Positions 21,115 to 29,944 are shown, counted from the stretch's first letter. The stretch is 38,139 nt of DNA from Mycoplasma elephantis ATCC 51980 (GCF_000687815.1 NZ_JHXU01000009.1:1-38139), one strand, 5' to 3'. Notes: a model not told the origin generated them from the sequence alone. Made by a program: numbers and translations.

Positions 21115-21148
21115 AAAAAACTCAAATCTTGTTGTTTTGAGTTTTTTT
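21115..21148. terminator. Bidirectional terminator between pepA and the DnaJ paralogue
   Basis: AAAAAACTCAAA (21115-21126) pairs with TTTGAGTTTTTT (21136-21147) around a 9-nt loop, giving a T-run on either strand. It separates convergent genes. Confidence 0.85.
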
Positions 21149-21153
21149 ATATT

Positions 21154-22209
21154 TTACCCTTTAACTTCTTTAACAAATTTTTTGTTTGTGTCATCATATG
21201 CCACCGATAATAATCTTTTTAACTCTTGTCTAAGTAACTTATCATATTCAGGTATAACTATCTTTAATCTAACACGTAAACTTCCTATTTCCCCATTAAC
21301 GTTCACGCCATGTTTTTTAAATATTATAACTGTATCAGTAGAGTAATTTTCTTTAAGTTGAATAGTAATTGTGCCGGTTGGAGTTGGAACTATAACTTTT
21401 TCCTCATTTAATATTGAATTAATTGAAACAGGCATCGTTAATAATAAGTCATTATCATCGTATCTTTTGAAGTATTTATGTTCTTCCACATTTACAATAA
21501 TAACGTAGTTTCCATTGCCTTTTCTTCCAAAAAGACCTAAGCCTTTAAGTTTTAATTTACCTTTATTATTAATACCACTAGGAACTTTAATATTTACAAC
21601 GGATGTAACTTCATTGTATTGTTTTCCCTTGCATATATTACATTTTTTAGTAAAAAGACAACCATTACCATAACACTTGTTACATATTATTGATGAAAAT
21701 TTACCATTTACTTGTTGCATTAATTTACCTTGTGTTTTACAAAGATCACATGGGGTTCTATAAGATAAATCAAAACCTGACATATCACATTGTTTGCAAC
21801 CATCTTGTCTTGTTAGTTTTTTTTGAACAACCAAACCTGTTAATGATTCGTTAAATGATATATTCATTTTGGCGATAATGTCTTCCCCGACTTTCGAATC
21901 CAAATAATCAAAGTTAATTTTACCAGTGTTTGCATATGTATAAAATTGAGAGTTGGTTTGTTGAGGTCTTTTGTTTTCAAAACTTGGTTGTGGTTTTGGT
22001 TTTAATGACTCATCATAATCTTTTCGGCTATTTTCATCACTCAATATACTATATGCCTCATTGATTTCTCTCATTTTTTGTTCAGAATTAGCATCTGTTG
22101 ATTTATCAGGATGATACATATTTGCTAATTTACGATATGCACTTTTTATTTCGGCTTGGGATGCTGTTTTATCAACTTGTAAAATGTAATAATAATCTAA
22201 TGTACTCAT
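21154..22209 (-). CDS. DnaJ-family co-chaperone paralogue (J domain + zinc centre)
   Basis: A 351-residue protein with a J domain (1-70, HPD at 33-35), then, instead of a Gly/Phe-rich linker, a Pro/Gln/Asn-rich one (about 71-90). It has four CxxC zinc motifs (CKQC, CDLC, CNKC, CNIC) and the two C-terminal substrate-binding domains. It should stimulate DnaK and hold clients, as the dnaJ gene at 29989 does. It is shorter than that DnaJ, lacks the G/F segment and has no CIRCE. The promoter TATAAT (22227-22232) lies 17 nt before the ATG and there is no Shine-Dalgarno sequence. Two DnaJ-like proteins in one genome are common in mycoplasmas; what separates their roles is unknown. Confidence 0.9.
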   Translation of the reverse strand: MSTLDYYYILQVDKTASQAEIKSAYRKLANMYHPDKSTDANSEQKMREINEAYSILSDENSRKDYDESLKPKPQPSFENKRPQQTNSQFYTYANTGKINFDYLDSKVGEDIIAKMNISFNESLTGLVVQKKLTRQDGCKQCDMSGFDLSYRTPCDLCKTQGKLMQQVNGKFSSIICNKCYGNGCLFTKKCNICKGKQYNEVTSVVNIKVPSGINNKGKLKLKGLGLFGRKGNGNYVIIVNVEEHKYFKRYDDNDLLLTMPVSINSILNEEKVIVPTPTGTITIQLKENYSTDTVIIFKKHGVNVNGEIGSLRVRLKIVIPEYDKLLRQELKRLLSVAYDDTNKKFVKEVKG

Positions 22210-22264
22210 ATATAAAATATTAACATATTATATATAAGTTGATTTTAATTTTAAAATAAAAAAA

Positions 22265-22341
22265 TGGCGATCACGACGGGATTCGAACCTGTGACACCAA
22301 GCTTAGGAGGCTTGTGCTCTGTCCATCTGAGCTACGTGATC
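22265..22341 (-). tRNA. tRNA-Arg (anticodon CCU)
   Basis: A complete cloverleaf on the minus strand: acceptor GATCACG/CGTGATC, D arm GCTC...GAGC, anticodon stem CAAGC/GCTTG with loop CTCCTAA (anticodon CCU, reads AGG), T arm ACAGG-TTCGAAT-CCCGT, discriminator G and an encoded CCA (22265-22267). A TATAAT at 22356-22361 is well placed upstream. It is very similar to the tRNA at 23206. Confidence 0.95.
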
Positions 22342-22393
22342 TAAAAAGTATATTTATTATACATTACATGGTTAATTTTTTTATATATAAAAA

Positions 22394-23152
22394 CTAATTA
22401 CCCTTAAAACTTAGCGCTAGTTTGTCTTGACAATCCATTACTTTTGAATCTTGTTTAGAAGTTTTAACTCAAATTATATAAATATATGGCATGCCTAAAT
22501 TAGTTTCAATTAAACTATTTATTATTAAGGTTTGAAAACTTTGCTCATTTCAAGGACGTATTCCATTTATAAGCAAGGATGCTTCTCAACCAAATTGAAC
22601 ACTTACGCCAATTGCAATTAAGTGAAAAATTGGAACTCTTTTATTTTTATCTTTAATTATTAAATTGTAGATTATTACTCCGATATATCCCACAATAAGC
22701 ATAAACGCCATAATTCAATGATATTTGCTTGTTGTTCTAGATGTTAAAATAGGGAATGAATTCATAGCATTAGAAGCACTAGGAGCAATTAGTCATCAAC
22801 CAATTATTAATAATAAATAATATTTTAAATCTTTATTTTTATCTAAACAAAGTCATATAAAAGCAAAATTTGTTATTCCGTAGCTAAGTGACATTCATAA
22901 TAAAACTAGAGCCATTATTGTTTCTGATTCTTTGCTATCAAACATTATTTTTCTAGAATTTGAAATTAAATGAAAATAACCATAATCAACAATAAAATAA
23001 AGAAATCCACCAAACAAGGAAAATTTAAGTGTATTTCATTCCTTTTTATAGATAAATAAACCAAGTAAAACAATCAAAAATAAACAATCAAGTATTACAT
23101 AAAGTAAATTAAAATTTCTTGTTGCTTGAATATTATTAATATTTAATCCCAT
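22394..23152 (-). CDS. Multi-pass membrane protein of unknown function, all Trp codons UGA
   Basis: Reading UGA as Trp gives an intact 252-residue protein from ATG 23152 (AAGGGGAAA directly upstream) to TAG 22394-22396. All nine tryptophans are encoded by UGA, so under the standard code the gene disappears. Six or seven hydrophobic segments are visible, for example NLLYVILDCLFLIVLLGLFI and WIMAFMLIVGYIGVIIYNLI. Loops are short, and stretches such as WMSLSYGITNFAFIWLCLD and GWWLIAPSAS look like conserved packing motifs. No transporter or enzyme signature is recognised. It sits alone between two tRNA-Arg genes, with no operon partner. The gene call is strong; the function is open. Confidence 0.85.
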
Positions 23153-23205
23153 TTTCCCCTTAAATTATGTTAATTATAAAATAAATTTTTAACAAAATAA
23201 AAAAA

Positions 23206-23282
23206 TGGCGATCACGACAGGATTCGAACCTGTGACCACAAGCTTAGAAGGCTCGTGCTCTGTCCATCTGAGCTACGCGACC
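23206..23282 (-). tRNA. tRNA-Arg (anticodon UCU)
   Basis: A cloverleaf on the minus strand: acceptor GGTCGCG with CGTGATC (two G-U pairs), D arm GCTC...GAGC, anticodon stem CGAGC/GCTTG (one G-U) with loop CTTCTAA (anticodon UCU, reads AGA/AGG), T arm ACAGG-TTCGAAT-CCTGT, discriminator G and encoded CCA (23206-23208). It differs from the CCU gene at about eight positions. This is likely the major Arg tRNA for AGA in this AT-rich genome. Confidence 0.95.
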
Positions 23283-23310
23283 ACGCTATAATAGTATAAT
23301 ACATTTTTAA

Positions 23311-23781
23311 TTATTTTCTTAAATAAATTCCTTTTTCTAAGTCAAAAATTGAGCTAGGTTTACCATTTGGATTACAACATTCAAAATGATTTTTTATCGT
23401 TTTGAATGTCCTTTTTGCTGCATCAAAATCTAGTGGCATTTTTTTTGTTAAGTTAGCACTTGTTACATGCATTGGTCCATTTTTTAATAAAAAATCGCAT
23501 AATTTTTTTGAATTTGGCATTCGAAAACCTTCATTATTTACAATAATAGAATGAGCACCAGGTCAATTAGTTTTTGCTCATTTTGTTGCCTTATTATTTC
23601 AAGATTTAAACATAGAAGCTTGTTCTATTGAACCAACTAAAATGATAATTTTCTTGCTTTCATCCCTACCTTTTAATAAATTTAGTTCTTTAACCAAATT
23701 GTCTTTAACAAAAGATCCAATTCCACAAACAGTATCAGTAGTTATTAGTCATATTTTATTTATGTTTTCAAAATTTTGCAT
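23311..23781 (-). CDS. tsaC: L-threonylcarbamoyladenylate synthase (TsaC/YrdC)
   Basis: A compact 156-residue YrdC-fold enzyme that makes threonylcarbamoyl-AMP from Thr, bicarbonate and ATP for the t6A37 modification of ANN-decoding tRNAs. Family stretches in order: LITTDTVCGIGS, LKGRDESKKIIILV, WPGAHSIIV, FRMP, and GPMHVTSANL. A C-terminal stretch with GKPSSIFDL ends the protein. The conserved Lys/Arg/Ser set of the substrate pocket is present. Three UGA Trp codons interrupt the N-terminal half under the standard code. There is no Shine-Dalgarno; TATAAT ends 8 nt before the ATG at 23781, so the mRNA is probably leaderless. It is divergent from mutM across 23 bp. Confidence 0.88.
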
Positions 23782-23804
23782 TTTAATTTATTATAATATA
23801 TGTT
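23782..23804. promoter_or_regulatory. 23-bp divergent promoter with overlapping -10 boxes (tsaC/mutM)
   Basis: The whole region between two divergent start codons is 23 bp. TATAAT occurs on the plus strand at 23792-23797 and on the minus strand at 23795-23790, so the boxes overlap by four bases. Starts 7 nt downstream of each would fall at or next to the two ATGs, giving leaderless mRNAs. Polymerases could hardly bind both at once, so the genes should compete. Confidence 0.6.
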
Positions 23805-24629
23805 ATGCCAGAATTACCAGAAATAATTACTATAAAACAAGCGATGAAAAACGTATTAATAGGAAAAACATTTGAATCAGTTGAAATATTTAAATCAACA
23901 TTAGTTAAAAATATAGAAATGACTGATTTTGAAAAAACAATCAAAGATGAAACAATCCTTAAAATTGATTCAAAAAATGCATGCTTACTAATATATTTAA
24001 CAAATGACAAGGTTTTAATTTCCACCCCAAAACAACATGGTGTTTTTTCATATTTTCCAATAAAAACAAACACAAGCAAGCAAACACTTGTTGTTTTTAG
24101 ATTTACAGACCATAGTGAATTACATTTTTCGGATTCTTCACAACTTGCTTCCTTTCATATTAGTTCAATAAAAACATATGATCAAAAATCACCAGTTTTA
24201 TGTAAAGGAAGTTTAGTAGAATCAATAAATCATGAAGATCTATACTTGAATTTATTCAAAAAGAATAAGACAATTAAATGAGCACTAAAAAATAATGATT
24301 ATGTTATCGGGATTGGAGATATTTATTCTGATGAAATTCTTTTTAAATCTAAAATACATCCATTTACTAGTTGTAAAAAATTAAACAAAAAAGATATGTG
24401 CCAAATCATTACTGATGCACAAGAAATTTTGAAAGAAGCTATTTTGAAATTAGGTTGTGATACAAAATCATTAATAGATAAAGATTTTGTAACCGGACTT
24501 TATAAAAAAGAATTAAAAGTTTATAATAGAGAAAATTTAAAATGTTATATATGTTCAGATAAAATTAAACATATAACTCATCATGGTGAAAGCGCTTTTG
24601 TTTGTTTAACATGTCAAAAAGAAAAATAA
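23805..24629 (+). CDS. mutM: MutM/Fpg-Nei family DNA glycosylase homologue with substituted DNA-contact residues
   Basis: A 274-residue protein of the formamidopyrimidine-DNA glycosylase family. P2 and E3 of MPELPE (the catalytic nucleophile region), the helix-two-turn-helix IGIGDIYSDEILFKSKIHP and a zinc finger (C247, C250, C267, C270) are kept. Hand alignment to E. coli Fpg shows other key positions changed: Lys57 to Ala (A59 in KNACLL), the HLGMSG loop to TPKQHG, the void-filling DPRRFG to DSSQLA, the helix-two-turn-helix Asn to D172, and the finger Arg to E262. Length is normal. It may be a glycosylase with altered specificity or a DNA-binding relic. Probably leaderless; overlaps the Smr gene. 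Confidence 0.85.
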
Positions 24630-24880
24630 AAAAGAACAAATACTATGAACCTCACATTCAGGCGGACTATAATTTTGGTATTTCCGAATATGATTTACAT
24701 GGTATGTATGTTGATGAAATGATTAGTTTTGTTACAACTAAATTAATTGGTTTAAATGAAGTTATTTTTGTTACAGGTAGAGGTACGGGAGCATTAAAAA
24801 CTGCTTTAGAAGATTTTTTAGACTCTGAAGGAATAACCTATACATTAATAAACGATGGCAAATACCTTGTTAGAAAATAA
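24611..24880 (+). CDS. Small stand-alone Smr-domain protein
   Basis: An 89-residue protein: a short basic N-terminus (MSKRKIKKNKYY) and one Smr domain with the DLHG motif (EYDLHGMYVDEM) and the nucleotide loop FVTGRGTGALKTALEDFL, corresponding to the HGxGxG loop of MutS2 and SmrB. Smr domains are nucleases, including mRNA cleavage at collided ribosomes in SmrB and MutS2. The ATG at 24611 lies inside the last codons of mutM (19-nt overlap), so it is translated with it. An in-frame TTG at 24602 is less likely. No MutS-like part is attached. In the loop the usual His is Thr. Confidence 0.85.
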   Translation: MSKRKIKKNKYYEPHIQADYNFGISEYDLHGMYVDEMISFVTTKLIGLNEVIFVTGRGTGALKTALEDFLDSEGITYTLINDGKYLVRK

Positions 24881-24908
24881 AAAAAGAATAAATTTATTAT
24901 TCTTTTTT
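24880..24908. terminator. Bidirectional terminator between smr and scpB
   Basis: A perfect 12-bp stem, AAAAAAGAATAA (24880-24891) with TTATTCTTTTTT (24897-24908), and a 5-nt loop. It begins at the stop codon of the Smr gene, includes the last codons of scpB, and serves both. Confidence 0.85.
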
Positions 24909-25475
24909 AATCTTGTCTTTGAGAAGTAAATAAATCAATTCATCATTATTTTCTGGATTATCATCAAACTCAAATTCTGTTAATTTTGGTAATTCCGATA
25001 ATGTTTTAAGCTTAAAATAATCATAAAATTTATTAGTTACACCAAACAAAGCGGGATTACCAGGAGTAGGAGATTTCCCTACTTCTTCAATTAATTTTTT
25101 ATCTATTAATGATTGAACCAAACTATTTGAATCAACTCCTCTAATTTTATTTATTCCGCCTCTTGTTATAGGTTGTTTGTATGCAATTATTCCTACAACT
25201 TCCATCATACCATTTGTTAATTTTCCTCTTCGTTTTATAGATACAAGTTTCTCAACAGCTTCTTTAACACCTTCTCTCGTAGCAAACTTATATATATCAT
25301 TAAAACTAACTACTTTTATTCCTCTATCTTGTTGATTAAAATAAGAAATAAAATCTTTTATAACTTTTTTTGCCTCATCAATAGTCATTAAATCAAAAAC
25401 ATATTTTATTTGTTCCAAACTCAAACCTTGATCGCCTTGAATATAAAGTAATGCTTCAATAATTTTATTTCTCAT
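24897..25475 (-). CDS. scpB: Segregation and condensation protein B
   Basis: A 192-residue protein of two winged-helix domains that, with ScpA, forms the kleisin part of the bacterial SMC complex for chromosome compaction. Typical stretches are KIIEALLYIQGDQGLSLEQI at the N-terminus, the central RRGKLTNGMMEVVGIIAYKQ followed by PITRGGINKIRGVDS, and PALFGVTNKFYDYF. ATG 25475 follows AAGGAGAGAAT and overlaps the end of scpA by 11 nt. The acidic tail is near-species specific. Normal length and intact. Confidence 0.95.
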   Translation of the reverse strand: MRNKIIEALLYIQGDQGLSLEQIKYVFDLMTIDEAKKVIKDFISYFNQQDRGIKVVSFNDIYKFATREGVKEAVEKLVSIKRRGKLTNGMMEVVGIIAYKQPITRGGINKIRGVDSNSLVQSLIDKKLIEEVGKSPTPGNPALFGVTNKFYDYFKLKTLSELPKLTEFEFDDNPENNDELIYLLLKDKIKKE

Positions 25476-26271
25476 AATTCTCTCCTTTTTTAATTATTAT
25501 TGGTCCATATTCATACTCTTGTAAAAGAATAACTTCTTGACATTTAACCATTTCAAGTAAAGCCATTAATGTGATTACAAAATGTTCAATGCTAGGTAGG
25601 TAAAAAATATCTTCAAATGTAACATTTTGTTTCTCTTTAAATAGTTTTCTAATATAAGTAAGTTGATCGCTAGCGGTTATAGAGATTGTTTTAAGTTTTG
25701 ATTTTCTTAAAGAAACAGCATGAACTCTTTCAAACATCATTCTTAATGATTTTATTAATGTCATAGGATTTCCATAACCATCTAAAACAGTTCTATCAAT
25801 AGGCCTTTTAAACTCTGAAATATTGCTTGGCTTCTTAATAAAAATGTCTCTACGACTTAATTCTTGTTTTTGAAAAAAAGGTGAAAGTTCTTTAAATTGC
25901 TTATACATAGCAACTTGAAGCAATATTTCTTTTTTATCTTGTTCTAATTCTGGATCTTCTTCTTTTTCATCTTCTAATAAACTTCTTGCTTTTATTTGCA
26001 ACAAAGTTGCCGCCATAACAAGATATTCACTAGCTAAATTAATATCACGTTCTTGAACACTTTTAATTATTTTTAAATAGTTTTCGGCTAGCTCTAAAAG
26101 ATCCACATCCATTATGTCAATATTTTTATCTTTAACTAGTTCGAGCAATAAATCGAGAGGGCCATTAAAATTTGCTATATCTATATTGTAAGGACTATCA
26201 TTATAAGTATTATTAACATCAACTTTTTTTTCAGAATCTAAATTAATTTTTATTTGTTTAGTTTTGATCAT
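25465..26271 (-). CDS. scpA: Segregation and condensation protein A (kleisin)
   Basis: A 268-residue kleisin that bridges the SMC heads. The conserved N-terminal segment NFNGPLDLLLELVKDKNIDI, then YLVMAATLLQIKARSLL and the acidic linker DEKEEDPELEQDKKE, are diagnostic. The C-terminal winged helix binds the SMC head. The ATG at 26271 is preferred; an in-frame GTG at 26286 would add five residues. It overlaps the end of plsC by 14 nt and the start of scpB by 11 nt, so the three genes are one unit. Confidence 0.93.
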   Translation of the reverse strand: MIKTKQIKINLDSEKKVDVNNTYNDSPYNIDIANFNGPLDLLLELVKDKNIDIMDVDLLELAENYLKIIKSVQERDINLASEYLVMAATLLQIKARSLLEDEKEEDPELEQDKKEILLQVAMYKQFKELSPFFQKQELSRRDIFIKKPSNISEFKRPIDRTVLDGYGNPMTLIKSLRMMFERVHAVSLRKSKLKTISITASDQLTYIRKLFKEKQNVTFEDIFYLPSIEHFVITLMALLEMVKCQEVILLQEYEYGPIIIKKGENYEK

Positions 26272-27010
26272 ACATATCCAATCCACTTTTTACAATTTTT
26301 TGAACATTTTGAGCCAAACTTTTTCTATCTTGTGAAACAAATGATATTGGTTTTATGACTGGGTGAAAAATGATTGTTACTTTTTGTTTTTTAGTTCTAT
26401 TTCATTTATCAGCCCCAAACCCATTTATTATGCTAACTGGAACAATTGCTAAAAAATAGTTTTGCGCAATTAAAAATGGCCCAGATTTAAATTCTCCCAT
26501 GCTACCATCTTTACTTCTTGTACCCTCAGGAAACACAACACCATATGTTTTATTAGCCTTAACAAATGCACCATAATTTTTAGATACTTCCAATGCTTCT
26601 TTCGGTTTTGAGCGATCAATTATAAAAGTATCAATTATTGACATAGCATTTCTAACTACTCTTTTTTTGGTTAATTCCTTTTTGGCTATAAATGTTGTTA
26701 TTTTATTTCTATCGTCAGGTTCACTTGTTTTTTTACTTAAAGCATAAATCATCATTAGGACATCCATGTTTGATGTATGATTTGGAGTTAATAAACAAGG
26801 TCCTTTATGTAAATTATCATAGCCTTTTACTTCAACTTCAACATTAAAACCTTTTAATATCTTTTTGGTATATTTAACAATAAAATCTTGACGCTCTTGT
26901 TGGGGATTAAAATCTGGAAGTTTTCTATATTTTCTTGCTTTTTTATTAACTCTAGCCATTCTTCAAAGTCATATCGGTAAATTTAAAATTAATTTTGCTT
27001 TTGGTGTCAT
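26258..27010 (-). CDS. plsC: 1-acyl-sn-glycerol-3-phosphate acyltransferase
   Basis: A 250-residue membrane-associated acyltransferase that makes phosphatidic acid from lysophosphatidate. The catalytic HX4D motif is in TPNHTSNMDVLM, the acyl-acceptor motif FPEGTRSKDG follows, then FLAIVPVSI. The true start is ATG 27010 with AGGAGAAATA upstream, which adds 17 residues containing two UGA Trp codons before the internal MARVNKK. The basic, Lys/Arg-rich N-terminus fits peripheral membrane binding. It is first of the plsC-scpA-scpB unit. Confidence 0.92.
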
Positions 27011-27103
27011 ATTATTTCTCCTATTTATTAATAATTTTAGTAAATAATTCATATTTTTTTGTTTTTTATATTTATTTGCTTTTAATAAGTATATTTATAA
27101 TAT

Positions 27104-27597
27104 ATGATAAACAAAAATAACGGAAAGTTTTTAGAACATTTAATTAATCAAAGTATTAGTTATTATAAACTTAATGATATAGCACTCGTTCATAGAGTTT
27201 ATTTAGATATTTCTTTTTTACGCGTAAAAGATAAACTTAATCTTGAAAAAGCAAAAATATGCACTAAAAGTACAGTTGATTATTATGGTTTATATAAAGG
27301 CAAATTTTTTGCTTTTGATGCTAAATCAACCATAAAAGATTACTTCGATTTAAGTTTTATAAAAAAGCACCAACATGATTATTTGTGTGATGTAATTAAA
27401 CATAATGGTATTGGTTTTTATATCATCGGTTTTTTAAATATGAACAAATATTACTGAATTTCTGCTGAAAAATTGATTTTTCGTTAAAAAAAGTGAGTGA
27501 GAATTTTGTAAGAAAAAATGGTTATGAATTAAAAATAGTTCTACCCGGATTTTTAGATTTCATTCCTATTTTAGATAACATTAATTCTTATTTATAA
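27104..27597 (+). pseudogene. recU: Holliday junction resolvase RecU, frameshifted near the C-terminus
   Basis: RecU cleaves Holliday junctions with RuvAB. The first 127 residues are in one frame, including NGKFLEHLINQSI, the hallmark KSTVDYYGLYKGKFFAFDAK and FIKKHQHDYL. That frame stops at TAA 27485-27487. The missing C-terminus (NFVRKNGYELKIVLPGFLDF and on to TAA 27595-27597) continues in another frame. One extra T in the T5 run at 27477-27481 would join them into a normal 164-residue protein. This may be a true mutation, a slippage-controlled switch or a sequencing error. The truncated form keeps the nuclease motifs. A TATATT at 27090-27095 lies 8 nt before ATG; no Shine-Dalgarno. Confidence 0.8.
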
Positions 27598-28882
27598 AAT
27601 TAATTTTTATAGGACACCCCTCAAAATTAATTGAACTTCTTAATTCGTTTTCTATAGCTCTTTCATATGTGAAATGTAAATATTTTTTATTATTTACATA
27701 AAAATTAAAAGTAGGAATATTAGATTTTAGTTGTTTAACTAAATTTATACTAAGTATCCCCCCATTAAATGCTTTAGGTTGTCTATATACTTGCATATCC
27801 GTAATTAAACTTGTGAGAACTCTTGGAACTATTTGTCTACATAAGTTTTCTCTTACCTCTTGTAATTTATTGATTAACTTATTAATATTAATATTATTTT
27901 TGGCAGAAATAAAAACAATTGGCACCCATGGGACAAAATGTATTTTATTACGTATATTTTTTTCAAATTCTCTTGAAGTATTTGTATTTTTCTCTATTAA
28001 ATCTCATTTATTGACAACTATAATTATTGGTTTTTTTTGTTCAAATGCATAACCTATAATTCTTGAATCAAAATTACTTAGTTGTTTTGTTGCATCGAGA
28101 ACAATGATCGATAAATTTGATTCTTCTAATGAATCTTGAGCTCTAAGCCATGCATAATGTTCAACACTATCAATTAATTTTGATCTTTTAATCAAACCAG
28201 CCGTATCAATTATTTTATAATTTTCCTTATTTATAACAATATATTCTTCAACACTATCTCTTGTAGTTCCGGGAACATTTGAAACAATTGAACGTTCCTT
28301 TTTCAACAAAAGATTAAACAACGTCGATTTACCGGCATTAGGCTTCCCTAAAATAGATAATTTAAAATCTTCATCATCTTTTTTTATTTCTTTATTTAAA
28401 AAACTACATGAAAAATCTAATAAATCACCCACCCCTTGTCCATGAAGTGCGGATATTTTAAAAACATCCTCTATGCCGGTTCCATATCAAGAATAATCTA
28501 ATTCATTTTCATTTTCCATTTTGTTGATTGCTAAAATAATTTTTTTACCTGATTTACGTAATAATTCAATAATAAAATTATCATCATTTGTAATTTCTGA
28601 TCTTCCATCACAAACAAATATAATTACTTGAGCATCATTAATTGCTATTTGTGCTTGTGTTAAAATTTCCTTTTGAAATTCAATATTTTCAATATGAATG
28701 CCGCCTGTATCAATTACAAAAAAATCATGGTTTGTTCATGAGGCTTTATGATAAAGACGATCTCTAGTAACCCCGGGCTCATCATAGACAATTGATTTTC
28801 TTTTACCAATTATTCTATTAAATAATGTACTTTTACCAACATTAGGTTTGCCTATGATAGCAATTGTATTATTTGTTTTCAA
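27581..28882 (-). CDS. der: Ribosome biogenesis GTPase Der (EngA)
   Basis: A 433-residue tandem-GTPase protein needed for 50S subunit assembly. G domain 1 begins [18 protein letters not shown], with DTGG and NKME-type motifs. G domain 2 has [22 protein letters not shown] and VVNKWDLIE. A KH-like domain follows. The start is a TTG at 28882: an in-frame TAA sits five codons earlier (28895-28897), no ATG intervenes, and AAAGGA precedes the TTG. It overlaps the end of cmk by 14 nt, and its own end overlaps the tail of recU (opposite strand) by 17 nt. Normal length. Confidence 0.93.
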
Positions 28883-29540
28883 GTTCTTTTTCCTTTACTA
28901 ATTTTGTTATTAACGAAATAACTTCTTGTTTATTTAAATTTGTGCAGTCAATCTTTATTGAATCTCTTGTTTGATGTAAAGGATCAACTTCTCTATTCAT
29001 ATCTTGATAATCTCTATTATTTATATTCATTAAAACATCATCATATTTTGAATTAAAACCCATTTCTTTATCTTGTAAAAGTCTACGTTTTGCCCTCTCG
29101 TTCGCATCTGCTCATAAAAAGATTTTTAAATCTGCATTAGGCATTAGACGAAATGTCGTATCTCTTCCATCCATAATAAAACCTTTTTTATCTTTTATAA
29201 TATTTTGAATTAATTCAACAACAAAACTTCTTACTTCTGCATATGAACTAGAAACAGACGCAATTTTTGATATTTCTTCTTTTCTTATTTCATTTGTAAT
29301 ATTCTTATTATTTAAAAATATTGATTCTTTTTTTATTTCTATATCAATATTTTTTAAAGAATTAATAACATTTATTTTATTCTTATAATCTATATTATTT
29401 ATATATAAATAATAGGCAATGCCTCGATAAACATTTCCACTATTTATAAATTTATATCCTAATTCTTTACTTATATAACTACTAATAGTAGATTTTCCAA
29501 CACCACTTGGACCATCAATTGCAATGTTTATTTTATTCAT
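28869..29540 (-). CDS. cmk: Cytidylate kinase
   Basis: A 223-residue kinase that phosphorylates CMP and dCMP with ATP. The P-loop is [13 protein letters not shown] near the N-terminus; [37 protein letters not shown] and the SIKIDCTNL end are typical of type I CMP kinases (GRDIGT is the usual form of the GRDTTF site). ATG 29540 has GAGGA upstream and is preferred over in-frame starts further up. cmk followed by der is a conserved pair in Firmicutes and Mollicutes. It overlaps the preceding gene by 8 nt. Confidence 0.93.
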
Positions 29541-29937
29541 ATAAATCCTCTTTATCATCATCTGTTGGAATGTAATTTACATTATAAATTACAGTATCAT
29601 AGATATTTTTTATTTTATTATTACCTGTTTTTTCAAAGTTTATTTCTTCTTTTCTTAAAAAATCGTAGATATCTTCACCAATTTGAGTTAGATAATTCAA
29701 ATTTTCATTATTAGTGTTGACTTGAAAATTACTAGTCAAATTTAAGAAATTATTTATTTCAGTTCATTTTAAAGCATTGTATTTTTTAATATTAAATAGA
29801 TTTTTTAACTCGTTTTCTTTCAAAAAATCAATAATCTCATTATTATTTTTATTTATTAATTCAATAATTTCAGATTTTAAATCATTATTATCTAAAATTA
29901 ATCAATGATTTTTTAAGCTATTAACAGAATATTTCAT
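29533..29937 (-). CDS. Hypothetical protein, 134 aa, upstream of cmk
   Basis: A 134-residue acidic, Asn-rich soluble protein from ATG 29937 to TAA 29533-29535, overlapping cmk by 8 nt (ATGAATAA), so it is cotranslated. The middle contains IYDFLRKEEINFEKTGNNKI and the C-terminus is very acidic ([11 protein letters not shown]). Predicted mostly helical. I recognise no family. No Shine-Dalgarno is present; TATAAT at 29945-29950 ends 7 nt before the ATG, so it probably has its own leaderless mRNA leading the cmk-der operon. The position suggests a housekeeping or regulatory role, but nothing in the sequence specifies one. Confidence 0.7.
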
Positions 29938-29944
29938 AATTTTA

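Noticed and set aside
26271-26286. GTG start for scpA giving five extra residues
   Set aside because: The extra residues fall outside the conserved region and the ATG at 26271 is sufficient; it cannot be fully excluded.
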